Origin: an uncultured Bacillota bacterium
GTDB lineage: Bacteria > Bacillota > Clostridia > Peptostreptococcales > Anaerovoracaceae
Reading direction: 5' to 3'
Length of the DNA stretch: 64,000 nt
NCBI GenBank assembly: GCA_927441425.1
Contig: CAKMKG010000018.1
Coordinates: 25,881-89,880, forward strand
Shown here: positions 47,737-56,499 of the stretch, one piece after another
Numbering within the stretch: the first letter of the stretch is position 1
How the letters are laid out: every line of letters begins with the position of its first letter
Notes under the pieces: generated by a model
Databases searched by the model: none
What the model was told of the DNA's origin: nothing
Seen by the model: the letters and a program-made list of their open reading frames with translations, nothing else
Program-made: the position numbers and the translations under genes

Positions 47737-49632
47737 TTATCTTGAGCTGATTCTGCCGTCCGACTCATTGCAGAATGCATAGGTTCCCTTTTGGCAATTT
47801 TTGCAGTTGTACAGTGCCCTGTCGGCAGCTTCATAAAGCTCTTCATATGTACTGCCATCCAAGCCATAGATTGCGATTCCAATGCTGGAGGACATGTCGA
47901 TCCGTTTGTTTTTTTCAATTTCGTAGTTTTTAAACATTTGGCATATTTCCACTGCCCTTTTGATGATTAACTCCATTCCTTCGATGTCCTTCATCAAAAC
48001 CATAAATTCATCGCCTCCGATTCGCCCTTTGATATCCGAGGTTCTGAAGATATGATTCAATTTGAATCCCAGTGCGGAGATCACCGCATCGCCTATCCGG
48101 TGTCCATGTTCATCATTGATTCCCTTAAAGTCATCAATGTCGATCACCAGCATCGCATGCTTGCCGTGCTTCCCTTCTGCATTCAGGAAGTTTTTGATCA
48201 TTTCCTCCGTAGTCTGCTTGTTGTAGACTCCCGTCGCAGAATCCTTGACAGCCTTTTCCGTTAGATATTGGAGCTCTTTTTTCTTTTCATCTACGTTTAC
48301 GATCTTTCCGATGACTCTTGCCAGTCTGTCCTCCCGGTCAAAGACACCCAGCATGAAGATACGTGTCCATAAATACTCCCCCTCCGAATTTATGATGCGG
48401 ACCTCCGCTTCCGCAATCTTTCGATCCTTTTTCATCTTTTCGAACAACTCGGCAAATCGAATTACATCGTCAGGATGAACGTAATCATATTCCAGAGAAC
48501 CTAAAAATCCGGTTTTCGTCGGCTCATATCCAAAATTTTTACAAAAATTCGAAGTATGAAAATATGTTTTATCTCGCGTATCATATTCAAAGATGATTTC
48601 ATCGGTCTGTTCCATGATCATGCGGTAGCTTTCATCGTTGATGGACTCGATATGAATCTTTCTTTCAAGGCGCTTGTAGCTTTGATTTCTCATGTAAACA
48701 AAGTAAATTCCTACAGTCATGATGATCATCAGAATATAAATGAAGACAGGTATAATATCGTCATAAATACTCTTGGACTGCGCCTCCGCAACAGATACAT
48801 CCGTTAAGGACACCAAATACCAGCCATGAAACGCGATGGGCGTGTAACTGATGTAGATCCCCTTCTTGGACTGGCTGTATTCGATGGTATCCGCAATTCC
48901 ACTTTTGATATCCTCCCTCAGTTTTTGTCCCTTCTCGCCTTCCAGAGACCAACCGATGGAAATCTTCTGTATTACCTTGGAAAAGTGCTCCTTAAGATCA
49001 CAGCGCGCGGTATGGAATATAATATTTCCGTTCTTATCGGCGATAAAAGAGCAACTATTCTGCTCAAAGGTCTGGGGAAGAATCAGATTAGTAAAAAAGT
49101 CTTTGTTCAGAAAGGCAATCAGAACACCTGCGATCTGAGTTCGGTAAATCGGCAGTGCATGAATACTTACTATTTCACCATCTATCTGTCGAGATGGGCT
49201 TCCGGGCAGGACGGTGTCCCCTTCCATAATCTTATCAATATCGTTCCAATCGGAATTGAAAAGCAGTTTGGATCCATCCGATGTAAAAGTCATGCCTCCG
49301 TCCTTCAGCACGATGCCCAGACTGAGAAACCCCCTGTCCTCAGCCTCCCTTTGTAGAATGTCGTTGATTTCCTCAAGATTAAATTCATCCGCTGTTCCGA
49401 TCATCCTTGCAATGACATCAAGACTTTGCAAATTGGTGCGAATTCCACTGGAAATAATATCTGCATTTTGAGCAGATATTTTAGACAGGTATCCTTTGCT
49501 AATATTGGTAATTTTCTGATCCATGTATTGAGAATGTGCGATGGAAATAGCAAAAATAATGATCAGGCAAAGAGTTGCAATCATATATTTTACATAAAAG
49601 CCTTTTTCAAGATCCTTCCCCTTTGACTCCAA
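47737..49632 (-). CDS. Membrane diguanylate cyclase (Cache-like sensor, PAS, GGDEF)
   Basis: RIGGDEFMV; PAS SLEYDYVHPDDVIRF; two TM flanking an extracellular region. Confidence 0.92.
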   Translation of the reverse strand: MESKGKDLEKGFYVKYMIATLCLIIIFAISIAHSQYMDQKITNISKGYLSKISAQNADIISSGIRTNLQSLDVIARMIGTADEFNLEEINDILQREAEDRGFLSLGIVLKDGGMTFTSDGSKLLFNSDWNDIDKIMEGDTVLPGSPSRQIDGEIVSIHALPIYRTQIAGVLIAFLNKDFFTNLILPQTFEQNSCSFIADKNGNIIFHTARCDLKEHFSKVIQKISIGWSLEGEKGQKLREDIKSGIADTIEYSQSKKGIYISYTPIAFHGWYLVSLTDVSVAEAQSKSIYDDIIPVFIYILMIIMTVGIYFVYMRNQSYKRLERKIHIESINDESYRMIMEQTDEIIFEYDTRDKTYFHTSNFCKNFGYEPTKTGFLGSLEYDYVHPDDVIRFAELFEKMKKDRKIAEAEVRIINSEGEYLWTRIFMLGVFDREDRLARVIGKIVNVDEKKKELQYLTEKAVKDSATGVYNKQTTEEMIKNFLNAEGKHGKHAMLVIDIDDFKGINDEHGHRIGDAVISALGFKLNHIFRTSDIKGRIGGDEFMVLMKDIEGMELIIKRAVEICQMFKNYEIEKNKRIDMSSSIGIAIYGLDGSTYEELYEAADRALYNCKNCQKGTYAFCNESDGRISSR

Positions 49633-49853
49633 CTACCATACCTCCTTTAAGAGTTACGTCCGGTTATTATCCCATTTTATTCCAAGTTCAAATAAAAGTC
49701 AAACCGTCAACCATCCTTTTGTGACAAAGTTACGGTCTGTTTTGAAACGATGGATATAATATAATTATAAAGCAAAAGAGTTTTCGTTCTGAATCAGCAG
49801 TTACTGCTAAATTAGGATAACAGAAAGATCTGTAAATTGAAGGAGATGAAAAA

Positions 49854-50165
49854 ATGAGTGCAATTAAGATTACAAAAGAGAACTTTGAATCGGAGGTTTT
49901 AAATTCCGATATACCTGTATTGCTAGATTTCTGGGCAGCTTGGTGTGGCCCATGCAAGATGGTTTCCCCAGTGATCGATGAGATCGCCGGAGAAGTGACT
50001 CATGCCAAGGTGGGAAAGGTCAACGTGGATGAACAACCAGAGCTTGCAGCAAAATATAGAGTTATGAGCATTCCAACTCTGGCGGTCTTCAAGGATGGCA
50101 AGGTGGTGAACAGTGCAGCGGGCGCAAAAAATAAGAATGATATTCTATCCATGCTGAAGATTTAG
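49854..50165 (+). CDS. trxA: Thioredoxin
   Basis: LLDFWAAWCGPCKMVSPVIDEIA; AGGAGATG RBS. Confidence 0.96.
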   Translation: MSAIKITKENFESEVLNSDIPVLLDFWAAWCGPCKMVSPVIDEIAGEVTHAKVGKVNVDEQPELAAKYRVMSIPTLAVFKDGKVVNSAAGAKNKNDILSMLKI

Positions 50166-50184
50166 CGTACGTAATTTAAATTGG

Positions 50185-50220
50185 AAAGAGGCAATCCGAA
50201 AAATAGATTGCCTCTTTCTT
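50185..50220 (+). terminator. Rho-independent terminator downstream of trxA
   Basis: aaagaggcaatc cgaaaaata gattgcctcttt cttat, 12-bp perfect stem. Confidence 0.88.
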
Positions 50221-50260
50221 ATGTGGTGTAACACACGTCATTCATTCCTGTGGGATTTTT

Positions 50261-50503
50261 CTATTCAAGTACCAACGCCCGCATCGGGCAGAAACGGACA
50301 CATTTCCCGCATTTGATACATGCATCCATATTGACCGTCGGTGCTGCGTAACCCGTTTGCGATAGTGCAGCAACTGGACATACTCTGACGGATGGGCACG
50401 AGTGATTCTGGGGACATCTACTCTTCCTGACCGACAGGATCATGTCTTTTTTCTCCTTCTTTTCCCTTTGGTTATTTTCTTTTAAGCGGCTAAAAATGCT
50501 CAT
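50261..50503 (-). CDS. Small 4Fe-4S binding protein
   Basis: CIKCGKCVRFCP cluster motif; upstream CPQNHSCPSVRVCP Cys set. Confidence 0.85.
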   Translation of the reverse strand: MSIFSRLKENNQREKKEKKDMILSVRKSRCPQNHSCPSVRVCPVAALSQTGYAAPTVNMDACIKCGKCVRFCPMRALVLE

Positions 50504-50701
50504 TATCTCACATACCTCTTTCTCTCTCTTCGGTTTTCTATCAAATTATATCCGATACTCCTTCCTGCTTCTGTGACCAAATCACATTGGCCTTTTGGAT
50601 TCCGGAATCAATGGTAAGTTAGGATTCTTAAGCAACATAACAAAGCCCGGTACTGTGATATGCAGTCCAGGCTTTTATGTGATGCTTTCTTATTGAATTG
50701 T

Positions 50702-51916
50702 TCATCCGTTAGCGGTTCTCTGCCAGGCAAGGGCTTCGATATAAAGCTCCGTAAAGCGTCCAAGGTCAATCCCCATCGCAGTTAGTCCGGCCATTGCCTC
50801 ATCGAAATCCAGTCTCTCATACAGAAGCACCGTATCAAGGCATTCTCTAAGCTGGCCTTTTTCTCCCACCAATGCTTTTTTCACATCCTCGGATAGGGCC
50901 AAATCCTTGAGGATCACTTCCATATCCTGATCCATGATAATATCTATAGAGGATAGAACTCCCGTGAAAAAGAAATCCGTCTCCAGCAGGTTTCTCTTCA
51001 GTTCCTGGGCCATCAATGCAAGCAGTTTTCCTCTCAAAAGGCATACTTTTATCAATTCGCCGTTCTCATCATTTTCAAAGTCTTTGATCAGCAGAATCGA
51101 AATCCAGCGTTTCATCTCACCAATTCCCAATCGGACGACGGCCTGGTGCAGACTTGTGATCTCTGTTTTCGCCCCGTAATAGATAGAATTTGCCATCTTG
51201 AGAAGCTTATAGGTAAGGCCAAGATCTTTTGATATGGTTTCTGTGATTTTAAAGAAATTGGGCGCTGCCTTTTGAAGCTCCTTTAGAATCTCGATGAGAT
51301 GTACATTTAATGAGGTGATTTCCTTTGATTTCATCATCATCGGCTTGCAGAAAAAGTACCCCTGAAATAGGTCGTACCCCATTTCTGCCGCTTCTCTGAA
51401 TTCTTCTCTCGATTCCACTTTTTCAGCAAGGAAAGTAACTTTGTTTTTGTATTTCTTCAGCAGCTCACGCTGCTTTGTCTTGTCGGCAATTGGGAACTCA
51501 ATCTTGATGATGTCTGCAAGCTCAATGAGAGGCGTATAGTCATAGTCCGTTCTATCAAAAATCAGATCATCCAACGCCAGTATGTACCCTTCCTTTTTCA
51601 GCTTTCTACATACTTCAATGATGATATCCGAAGCTTCTACCGTTTCTAGTATTTCAACGATAACCTTTTCCTTCGGCAGGATTTGCGGTATTTCCGCCTC
51701 CAGCAGGTCCTGGGTAAAATTGATGAATCCCTTGGTACCGTCCGTCAGGCTGTCAAAGTCAAGTACCAGAAATGAATTACGAACCAATTCAGCTGTCGCT
51801 CCGCTGTGGTCTTCATTCTTATAGTAATTATCAGAATTCCCGCGATGTAAAAGCTCATAGCCATAAATGCTCATGTCCTTATTAAATATAGGCTGCCTTG
51901 CAATATAGATATCCAA
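50702..51916 (-). CDS. EAL-HDOD (YuxH-like) signalling protein
   Basis: IARQPIFNKDMSIYGYELLHRG degenerate EAL; C-terminal HDOD. Confidence 0.88.
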   Translation of the reverse strand: MDIYIARQPIFNKDMSIYGYELLHRGNSDNYYKNEDHSGATAELVRNSFLVLDFDSLTDGTKGFINFTQDLLEAEIPQILPKEKVIVEILETVEASDIIIEVCRKLKKEGYILALDDLIFDRTDYDYTPLIELADIIKIEFPIADKTKQRELLKKYKNKVTFLAEKVESREEFREAAEMGYDLFQGYFFCKPMMMKSKEITSLNVHLIEILKELQKAAPNFFKITETISKDLGLTYKLLKMANSIYYGAKTEITSLHQAVVRLGIGEMKRWISILLIKDFENDENGELIKVCLLRGKLLALMAQELKRNLLETDFFFTGVLSSIDIIMDQDMEVILKDLALSEDVKKALVGEKGQLRECLDTVLLYERLDFDEAMAGLTAMGIDLGRFTELYIEALAWQRTANG

Positions 51917-52078
51917 TGTTTGCCGTCCTCCTTACAAATATAAATGAAAACCGACGCTGAAACTACAAGCCTATTCTATCATACATACTACGTCACCGTA
52001 TGATTCATGATTAGTTCATTATATCTCCATTTTTTTGTACTTGTCAAATTGAAGTTGAAGTTTAGGCTATTATTCTTT

Positions 52079-52897
52079 CTAACTCCTGGGTATTAGACCA
52101 ATGACACTGGAAATCCCAAAGGCCATCAAGTTGACGATTACGATGCTGGCGCCTGCCGGAGTGTCGAAAGCATATGATGCAACGATTCCCCAAAAGAAGC
52201 AAACAATGGATAGAAGCGCAGAAAATATGATGACGCCGCGAAAGCTTCTGAACATGCGCATCGATGATAATGCAGGGAAGATGATCAGGCTGGAAATGAG
52301 CAGCGCTCCCATGATCCGCATCCCAACCACGATGGTCACCGCAGTCAGCAACGCAATCATCATATTGTAAATTCCAACCTTTGTACCTGTTGCCTTTGCA
52401 AAATTTTCGTCAAAAGTCACCGCAAATATTTTATGATAGAAAAAAAGAAACAGCAGGAGTACGATGATGGATAATATGATGCTGAGGAAAACATCTCCCT
52501 GGCTCATAGCCAGAATGCTGCCGAACAAGAAATTGTAAACATCTGCGTTCATACCAGAGGTCAATGAAGTCACGATAACACCAATCGCGATGGAACTGCT
52601 GGCGATCAGTGCAATGGCGGCATCCCCCTTTATCTTGCTATTTTCACTGATGCGGAGAAGCAGGAAAGCGGCGGCAACGACCACCGGAATCGACACCTGC
52701 AGCGGAGCCAGATTCATGGCCATTGCAACGGACAATGCTCCAAATCCTACGTGGGAAAGCCCGTCCCCAATCATGGAGTATCGCTTCAATACCAGACTGA
52801 CGCCAAGCAATGCGGAGCACAATGCCACGAGCATTCCCACCAATAAAGCACGCAGAATAAACGAATAAGAAAACAGTTCACCGATTAGCTCAAGCAT
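52079..52897 (-). CDS. Metal (Zn/Mn) ABC transporter permease (ZnuB-like)
   Basis: LKRYSMIGDGLSHVGFGALSVAMA; overlaps the upstream ATPase gene. Confidence 0.92.
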   Translation of the reverse strand: MLELIGELFSYSFILRALLVGMLVALCSALLGVSLVLKRYSMIGDGLSHVGFGALSVAMAMNLAPLQVSIPVVVAAAFLLLRISENSKIKGDAAIALIASSSIAIGVIVTSLTSGMNADVYNFLFGSILAMSQGDVFLSIILSIIVLLLFLFFYHKIFAVTFDENFAKATGTKVGIYNMMIALLTAVTIVVGMRIMGALLISSLIIFPALSSMRMFRSFRGVIIFSALLSIVCFFWGIVASYAFDTPAGASIVIVNLMAFGISSVIGLIPRS

Positions 52898-53651
52898 AAT
52901 CCGTTTCTCCCTTCTTGCTCCTTCGCTCCTTATGAATAGAAAATCTATCCCCTTGGCTTTGTCCAAGAAATCTGATTCCCGCTTCACAACTCAGGTAATC
53001 CTCTGTCAAGCCAAAAAATTCAATGGAATTGCCGATATGCAGTATTTTATTCGCATTTTCCACCGCCGCCTTGACATCATGGGATATCATGATGACCGAA
53101 ACTCCCTCTTGATTGAGCTCCCTGATGATCCGGTATAATTCACTGGTTACAATGGGATCAAGTCCCGCAGCCGGCTCATCTAGAAGCACAATCTTTTCCG
53201 TTGCGCAAAGCGCCCGTGCCAGCAGCACTCTCTGTTGCTGGCCTCCAGATAACTCCTTATAGGATTTCTTTTTCAAATTTTCTATCCCTAATTTTTGCAA
53301 ATTCTTCATTGCTGCGCTCTTTTCCTGCCCCGAATAGAATGGCCTCATTCCGATCCTGTTCAGGCAACCTGAAAGAACTACTTCAAAAACCGAGGCAGGA
53401 AAATCTCTCTGCACCACAGTTTGCTGAGGAAGGTAACCGATATGGTTGATTTTGACTCCCTCTTCAAAGCGGATTGTTCCGCTTTTTAGCGGCATCAAGC
53501 CTAAGATTCCCTTCATCAGAGTTGTTTTTCCGGAGCCGTTTTCTCCAACGATGCAAAGGTAGTCTCCCTGCAAAACCTCGAAGCTGACTTCCTCCAGAAC
53601 CAGCTTTTTTTCATAGCTCATGGATACGTTCTGTGCAGTAATCTGAGCCAT
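52890..53651 (-). CDS. Metal ABC transporter ATP-binding protein (ZnuC-like)
   Basis: GENGSGKTT, LSGGQQQRVLLARAL. Confidence 0.93.
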   Translation of the reverse strand: MAQITAQNVSMSYEKKLVLEEVSFEVLQGDYLCIVGENGSGKTTLMKGILGLMPLKSGTIRFEEGVKINHIGYLPQQTVVQRDFPASVFEVVLSGCLNRIGMRPFYSGQEKSAAMKNLQKLGIENLKKKSYKELSGGQQQRVLLARALCATEKIVLLDEPAAGLDPIVTSELYRIIRELNQEGVSVIMISHDVKAAVENANKILHIGNSIEFFGLTEDYLSCEAGIRFLGQSQGDRFSIHKERRSKKGETDYA

Positions 53652-54677
53652 TTACTCCAGTCCCTTCTTCAGATTTTCTCCATTTGCTTTCATCAAAGAC
53701 ACATAAGTGGCGCCGCTTTCCAGCTCTTCCTTCGTCACGTTATGGCAGGAATGGAACAGCAGTAGCTTTGCTCCCGTTTCTGCACTGATGGCTTTGGCGA
53801 CTTTGGGCTCCTCTATTTCGGCATAATAAATGACCGAGATTTTTTCCTCTCTGATTTTTTCGATTAATCCGGCAACTGTCTTTGCGCTTGGCTCTGTTTC
53901 CGATGAGCAGGAATCAAAAGCAGATTCATAATTTAACCCATAACGATTTGTAAAATAAAAAAGGGCAAACCTACTACCAAATATTATATCTTGTCTTTTT
54001 CCGTTCTCCACGATGGCTTTGAAGGAAGCGTCCAATTCGTCTAATTCCGCACTGTATTTTGCGGCATTCTCTTGATAATACTCCGCATTCATCGGATCAA
54101 CAAGGCATAGCGCATCCCTGATGCTGGCAACCATTACTTTTGCCTGCAATGGGTCCGTCCAAATATGGGGATCAAAGAGGTGCTGATGTTCGTGTTCAGA
54201 TCCTTCCTCTTCGTGCTCGTGTTCTGACCCTTCCTCTTCATGCTCATCATGGTGATGTTCCCGTTCAATCTCCTCGGTGCTGGCTAGCTCGATCCCTTGG
54301 GAGACATCTAGAACAGTACTGCCAGAACCGGATTGCTGCATTCCATCAATAATTCTTTGTGACCATGCCTCCATGGATTCTCCGGTATAGATAAAGAGGT
54401 CGGATTCGTTTATCTTGATAATATCCGAAGGTGTTGGCTCATATGAATGACTTTCAACACCCGGAGGAAGCAGCAGCGTCACCTCAGCCTTATCCCCTGC
54501 AATTTGCCGTGTAAAATCATACTGGGGAAACAGCGTTGCGACGACCTGGAGCTTACCGCTCTTCTCATCCTTGACTGCCGGAACGTCCTTCTCCGTATCC
54601 GCCCCGCAGCCTGCTGTCAGGACAAGGAACACTGTCATTGCCACTGCCATCATTTGTATCAATACTTTTTTCTTCAT
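53652..54677 (-). CDS. Zinc ABC transporter substrate-binding lipoprotein (ZnuA-like, His-rich loop)
   Basis: LTAGCG lipobox; PPGVESHSYEPTPSDI; HHHDEHEEEGSEHEHEEEGSEHEHQH; FDPHIWTDP. Confidence 0.94.
   Translation of the reverse strand: MKKKVLIQMMAVAMTVFLVLTAGCGADTEKDVPAVKDEKSGKLQVVATLFPQYDFTRQIAGDKAEVTLLLPPGVESHSYEPTPSDIIKINESDLFIYTGESMEAWSQRIIDGMQQSGSGSTVLDVSQGIELASTEEIEREHHHDEHEEEGSEHEHEEEGSEHEHQHLFDPHIWTDPLQAKVMVASIRDALCLVDPMNAEYYQENAAKYSAELDELDASFKAIVENGKRQDIIFGSRFALFYFTNRYGLNYESAFDSCSSETEPSAKTVAGLIEKIREEKISVIYYAEIEEPKVAKAISAETGAKLLLFHSCHNVTKEELESGATYVSLMKANGENLKKGLE
54187..54240. repeat. 27-bp tandem repeat (two units) encoding the ZnuA EEEGSEHEH loop
   Basis: 54187-54213 and 54214-54240, in-frame 9-aa unit. 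Confidence 0.85.
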
Positions 54678-55165
54678 TTTATAATCCCTCCCGGTCTTTT
54701 GAAGGCGGACCCACTCCCCCCGGCCTTAACGAAACCGGAGGCACTATCACCGCACTTTCCTGCACAGTGCCCGCATTGCCCGTACAGCACTGTCTTGGCA
54801 TGATCCACATGAAAATCATGGTGATCCTTAATATGGGAGTCTATGCCTACCAGATAATCACATTCCAGGTGGAGCAGCTGCCCACAGTCCACACATTTCA
54901 AATGGTAATGCTGATTACAGGCACCATTTTGCTCCATATACTGATAGCATGCACTTTTTCCCTCCTCGATAAAGTATCTCCGCACGACATCCTGGGATAC
55001 CAACTTATCCAGATATCGGTATACGGTTGTTCTGCCCACCGAGGGTTTATCTCTATTCAGAGCACTCATAATTTCATCTGCTGTGATGTGTCGGTCTTTA
55101 TTTTTCATAAGGTAGCCCAATATTTGATTCCTCTGCTTTGTTTGATAGGATGGTTCAACAGGCAT
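54674..55165 (-). CDS. Fur-family transcriptional regulator (Zur-like by context)
   Basis: NQILGYLMKNKDRHITADEIMSALNRDKPSVGRTTVYRYLDKL; CVDCGQLLHLEC; ATG 55165 with GGAGGG RBS; 4-nt overlap with znuA. Confidence 0.92.
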   Translation of the reverse strand: MPVEPSYQTKQRNQILGYLMKNKDRHITADEIMSALNRDKPSVGRTTVYRYLDKLVSQDVVRRYFIEEGKSACYQYMEQNGACNQHYHLKCVDCGQLLHLECDYLVGIDSHIKDHHDFHVDHAKTVLYGQCGHCAGKCGDSASGFVKAGGSGSAFKRPGGIIK

Positions 55166-55188
55166 CTCTCTTCCCTCCCTGTACCGCA

Positions 55189-55211
55189 AAAATGAAACTG
55201 GGTTTCATTTT
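55189..55211. promoter_or_regulatory. Candidate Fur/Zur operator, 23-bp palindrome aaaatgaaac-tgg-gtttcatttt
   Basis: 10-bp perfect arms just upstream of the fur-like start codon. Confidence 0.6.
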
Positions 55212-55331
55212 CATATTATATGCCCCCCTTTCATTCCATGTCAAGATGGCTCTTTGCGTTTAGCTCACCGCAAATTAAGTGCTTACCTTCTATTTTTAAC
55301 CAAATTCCACAACTTCTACACAAAAACATCA

Positions 55332-55364
55332 TAAAAAGTCTTCGGACAGTGTACCCGAAGACTT
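55332..55364 (-). terminator. Rho-independent terminator of the DtxR-family gene
   Basis: Minus AAGTCTTCGG GTACACTGT CCGAAGACTT TTTAT. Confidence 0.88.
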
Positions 55365-55394
55365 ATATCTCTTGTGCTTTACAACTTATATGTG

Positions 55395-55769
55395 CTACGC
55401 TCTGTGGTCTTCCACCCAATCTTTTATTTTATGGAAGGATTCTTCGCTGATGACGTGTTCAATACGGCAGGCATCTGTCACTGCAGTCTCTTCTCCGATC
55501 TGCAGCGCGTGAACCAGATACTCGGTGATCAGTCGATGCCGCTCATAGATCTGGGTTGACCGTAGATAACCCGCTTCTGTCAGTCGAATGATGCCACCGT
55601 CCTCCATGATGATATATCCGGCCTTTTTCAGAATACCCATCGCCCTGCTGATACTCGCTTTTGTGTAATCAAGCTCATTGGCAATGTCAATGGAGCGTAC
55701 GGACCCTTTCTTATTCTGCAGGATTAAGATGGTTTCCAGATAATTTTCACCGGATTCTTGAATTCTCAT
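55395..55769 (-). CDS. DtxR/MntR-family metal-dependent regulator (short form, no C-terminal SH3-like domain)
   Basis: ESGENYLETILILQNKKGSVRSIDIANELDYTKASISRAMGILKKAGYI; 124 aa. Confidence 0.92.
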   Translation of the reverse strand: MRIQESGENYLETILILQNKKGSVRSIDIANELDYTKASISRAMGILKKAGYIIMEDGGIIRLTEAGYLRSTQIYERHRLITEYLVHALQIGEETAVTDACRIEHVISEESFHKIKDWVEDHRA

Positions 55770-55838
55770 GACACCCTCCCAAATTGATTTAACCTTTTGT
55801 TTATTCTAGCACAGAATAGAATTTTTTTCAAATTCCTA

Positions 55839-55867
55839 TTGACAAAATTAGTTAGCAATAGTAAACT
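55839..55867 (+). promoter_or_regulatory. Candidate sigma-A promoter of the feo operon (ttgaca N17 taaact)
   Basis: -35 at 55839-55844, -10 at 55862-55867. Confidence 0.65.
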
Positions 55868-55960
55868 GTATTCGAAGTTAGCATCGGCTAACTAAAAAAA
55901 TAACATGCGGTTAGCGAGCGCTAACCTTTTCCTTTGACAGTTGGTTAGCGTGTGCTTACC
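55850..55960. promoter_or_regulatory. Array of four 18-bp palindromic operators, consensus rGTTAGCn(4)GCTAACy
   Basis: 55850 agttagcaatagtaaact; 55876 agttagcatcggctaact; 55909 ggttagcgagcgctaacc; 55943 ggttagcgtgtgcttacc. Confidence 0.8.
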
Positions 55961-55976
55961 CGAGGAGGTTGATGTG

Positions 55977-56186
55977 ATGCCACTATCAGTTATGAAGACC
56001 GGTGAAAAGAATACCATAAAAAAAATCAACGGCAAGGATGATACGAAGCGGTTTTTGGAAAGCCTCGGATTTATTGTCGGAAGTACCGTTACTGTTGTGT
56101 CCGAAATTGGAGGAAATATGATTCTAAATGTAAAGGACACAAGAATTGCCTTGGACAAAAAAATGGCAACGCGGATTATTGTATAA
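55977..56186 (+). CDS. feoA: Ferrous iron transport protein A
   Basis: SH3-like FeoA: DTKRFLESLGFIVGSTVTVVSEIGGNMILNVKDTRIALDKKMATRIIV; GAGGAGG RBS. Confidence 0.88.
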   Translation: MPLSVMKTGEKNTIKKINGKDDTKRFLESLGFIVGSTVTVVSEIGGNMILNVKDTRIALDKKMATRIIV

Positions 56187-56235
56187 AACCAAACGCTTTG
56201 TGTAAAAGCAAATTGAAATAATAGGAGGATACAGA

Positions 56236-56457
56236 ATGAAAACGTTAATGAATATCCCTTTTGGTGAAACCGTTACCGTGGTTCAACTTGACGGTGAAGG
56301 CGCAACAAAGAGAAGAATCATGGACATGGGCATCACCAGAGGCGCTCGATTGTTGGTCAAAAAGGTTGCACCTCTGGGGGATCCTATCGAAATCAGTGTC
56401 AGAGGGTATGCGCTATCGATCAGAAAAGCAGATGCAGAAAAGATTATCGTCGAGTAA
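56236..56457 (+). CDS. feoA: Ferrous iron transport protein A (second copy)
   Basis: TKRRIMDMGITRGARLLVKKVAPLGDPIEISVRGYALSIRKADAEKIIVE. Confidence 0.93.
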   Translation: MKTLMNIPFGETVTVVQLDGEGATKRRIMDMGITRGARLLVKKVAPLGDPIEISVRGYALSIRKADAEKIIVE

Positions 56458-56499
56458 ATATAAAGAGCAGGAACAGCAAAACTCCAAATAAGAAAGGAA

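Noticed and set aside
54638-55195. 185-aa + strand ORF
   Set aside because: Antisense to the fur-like gene, which has clear Fur motifs and an RBS
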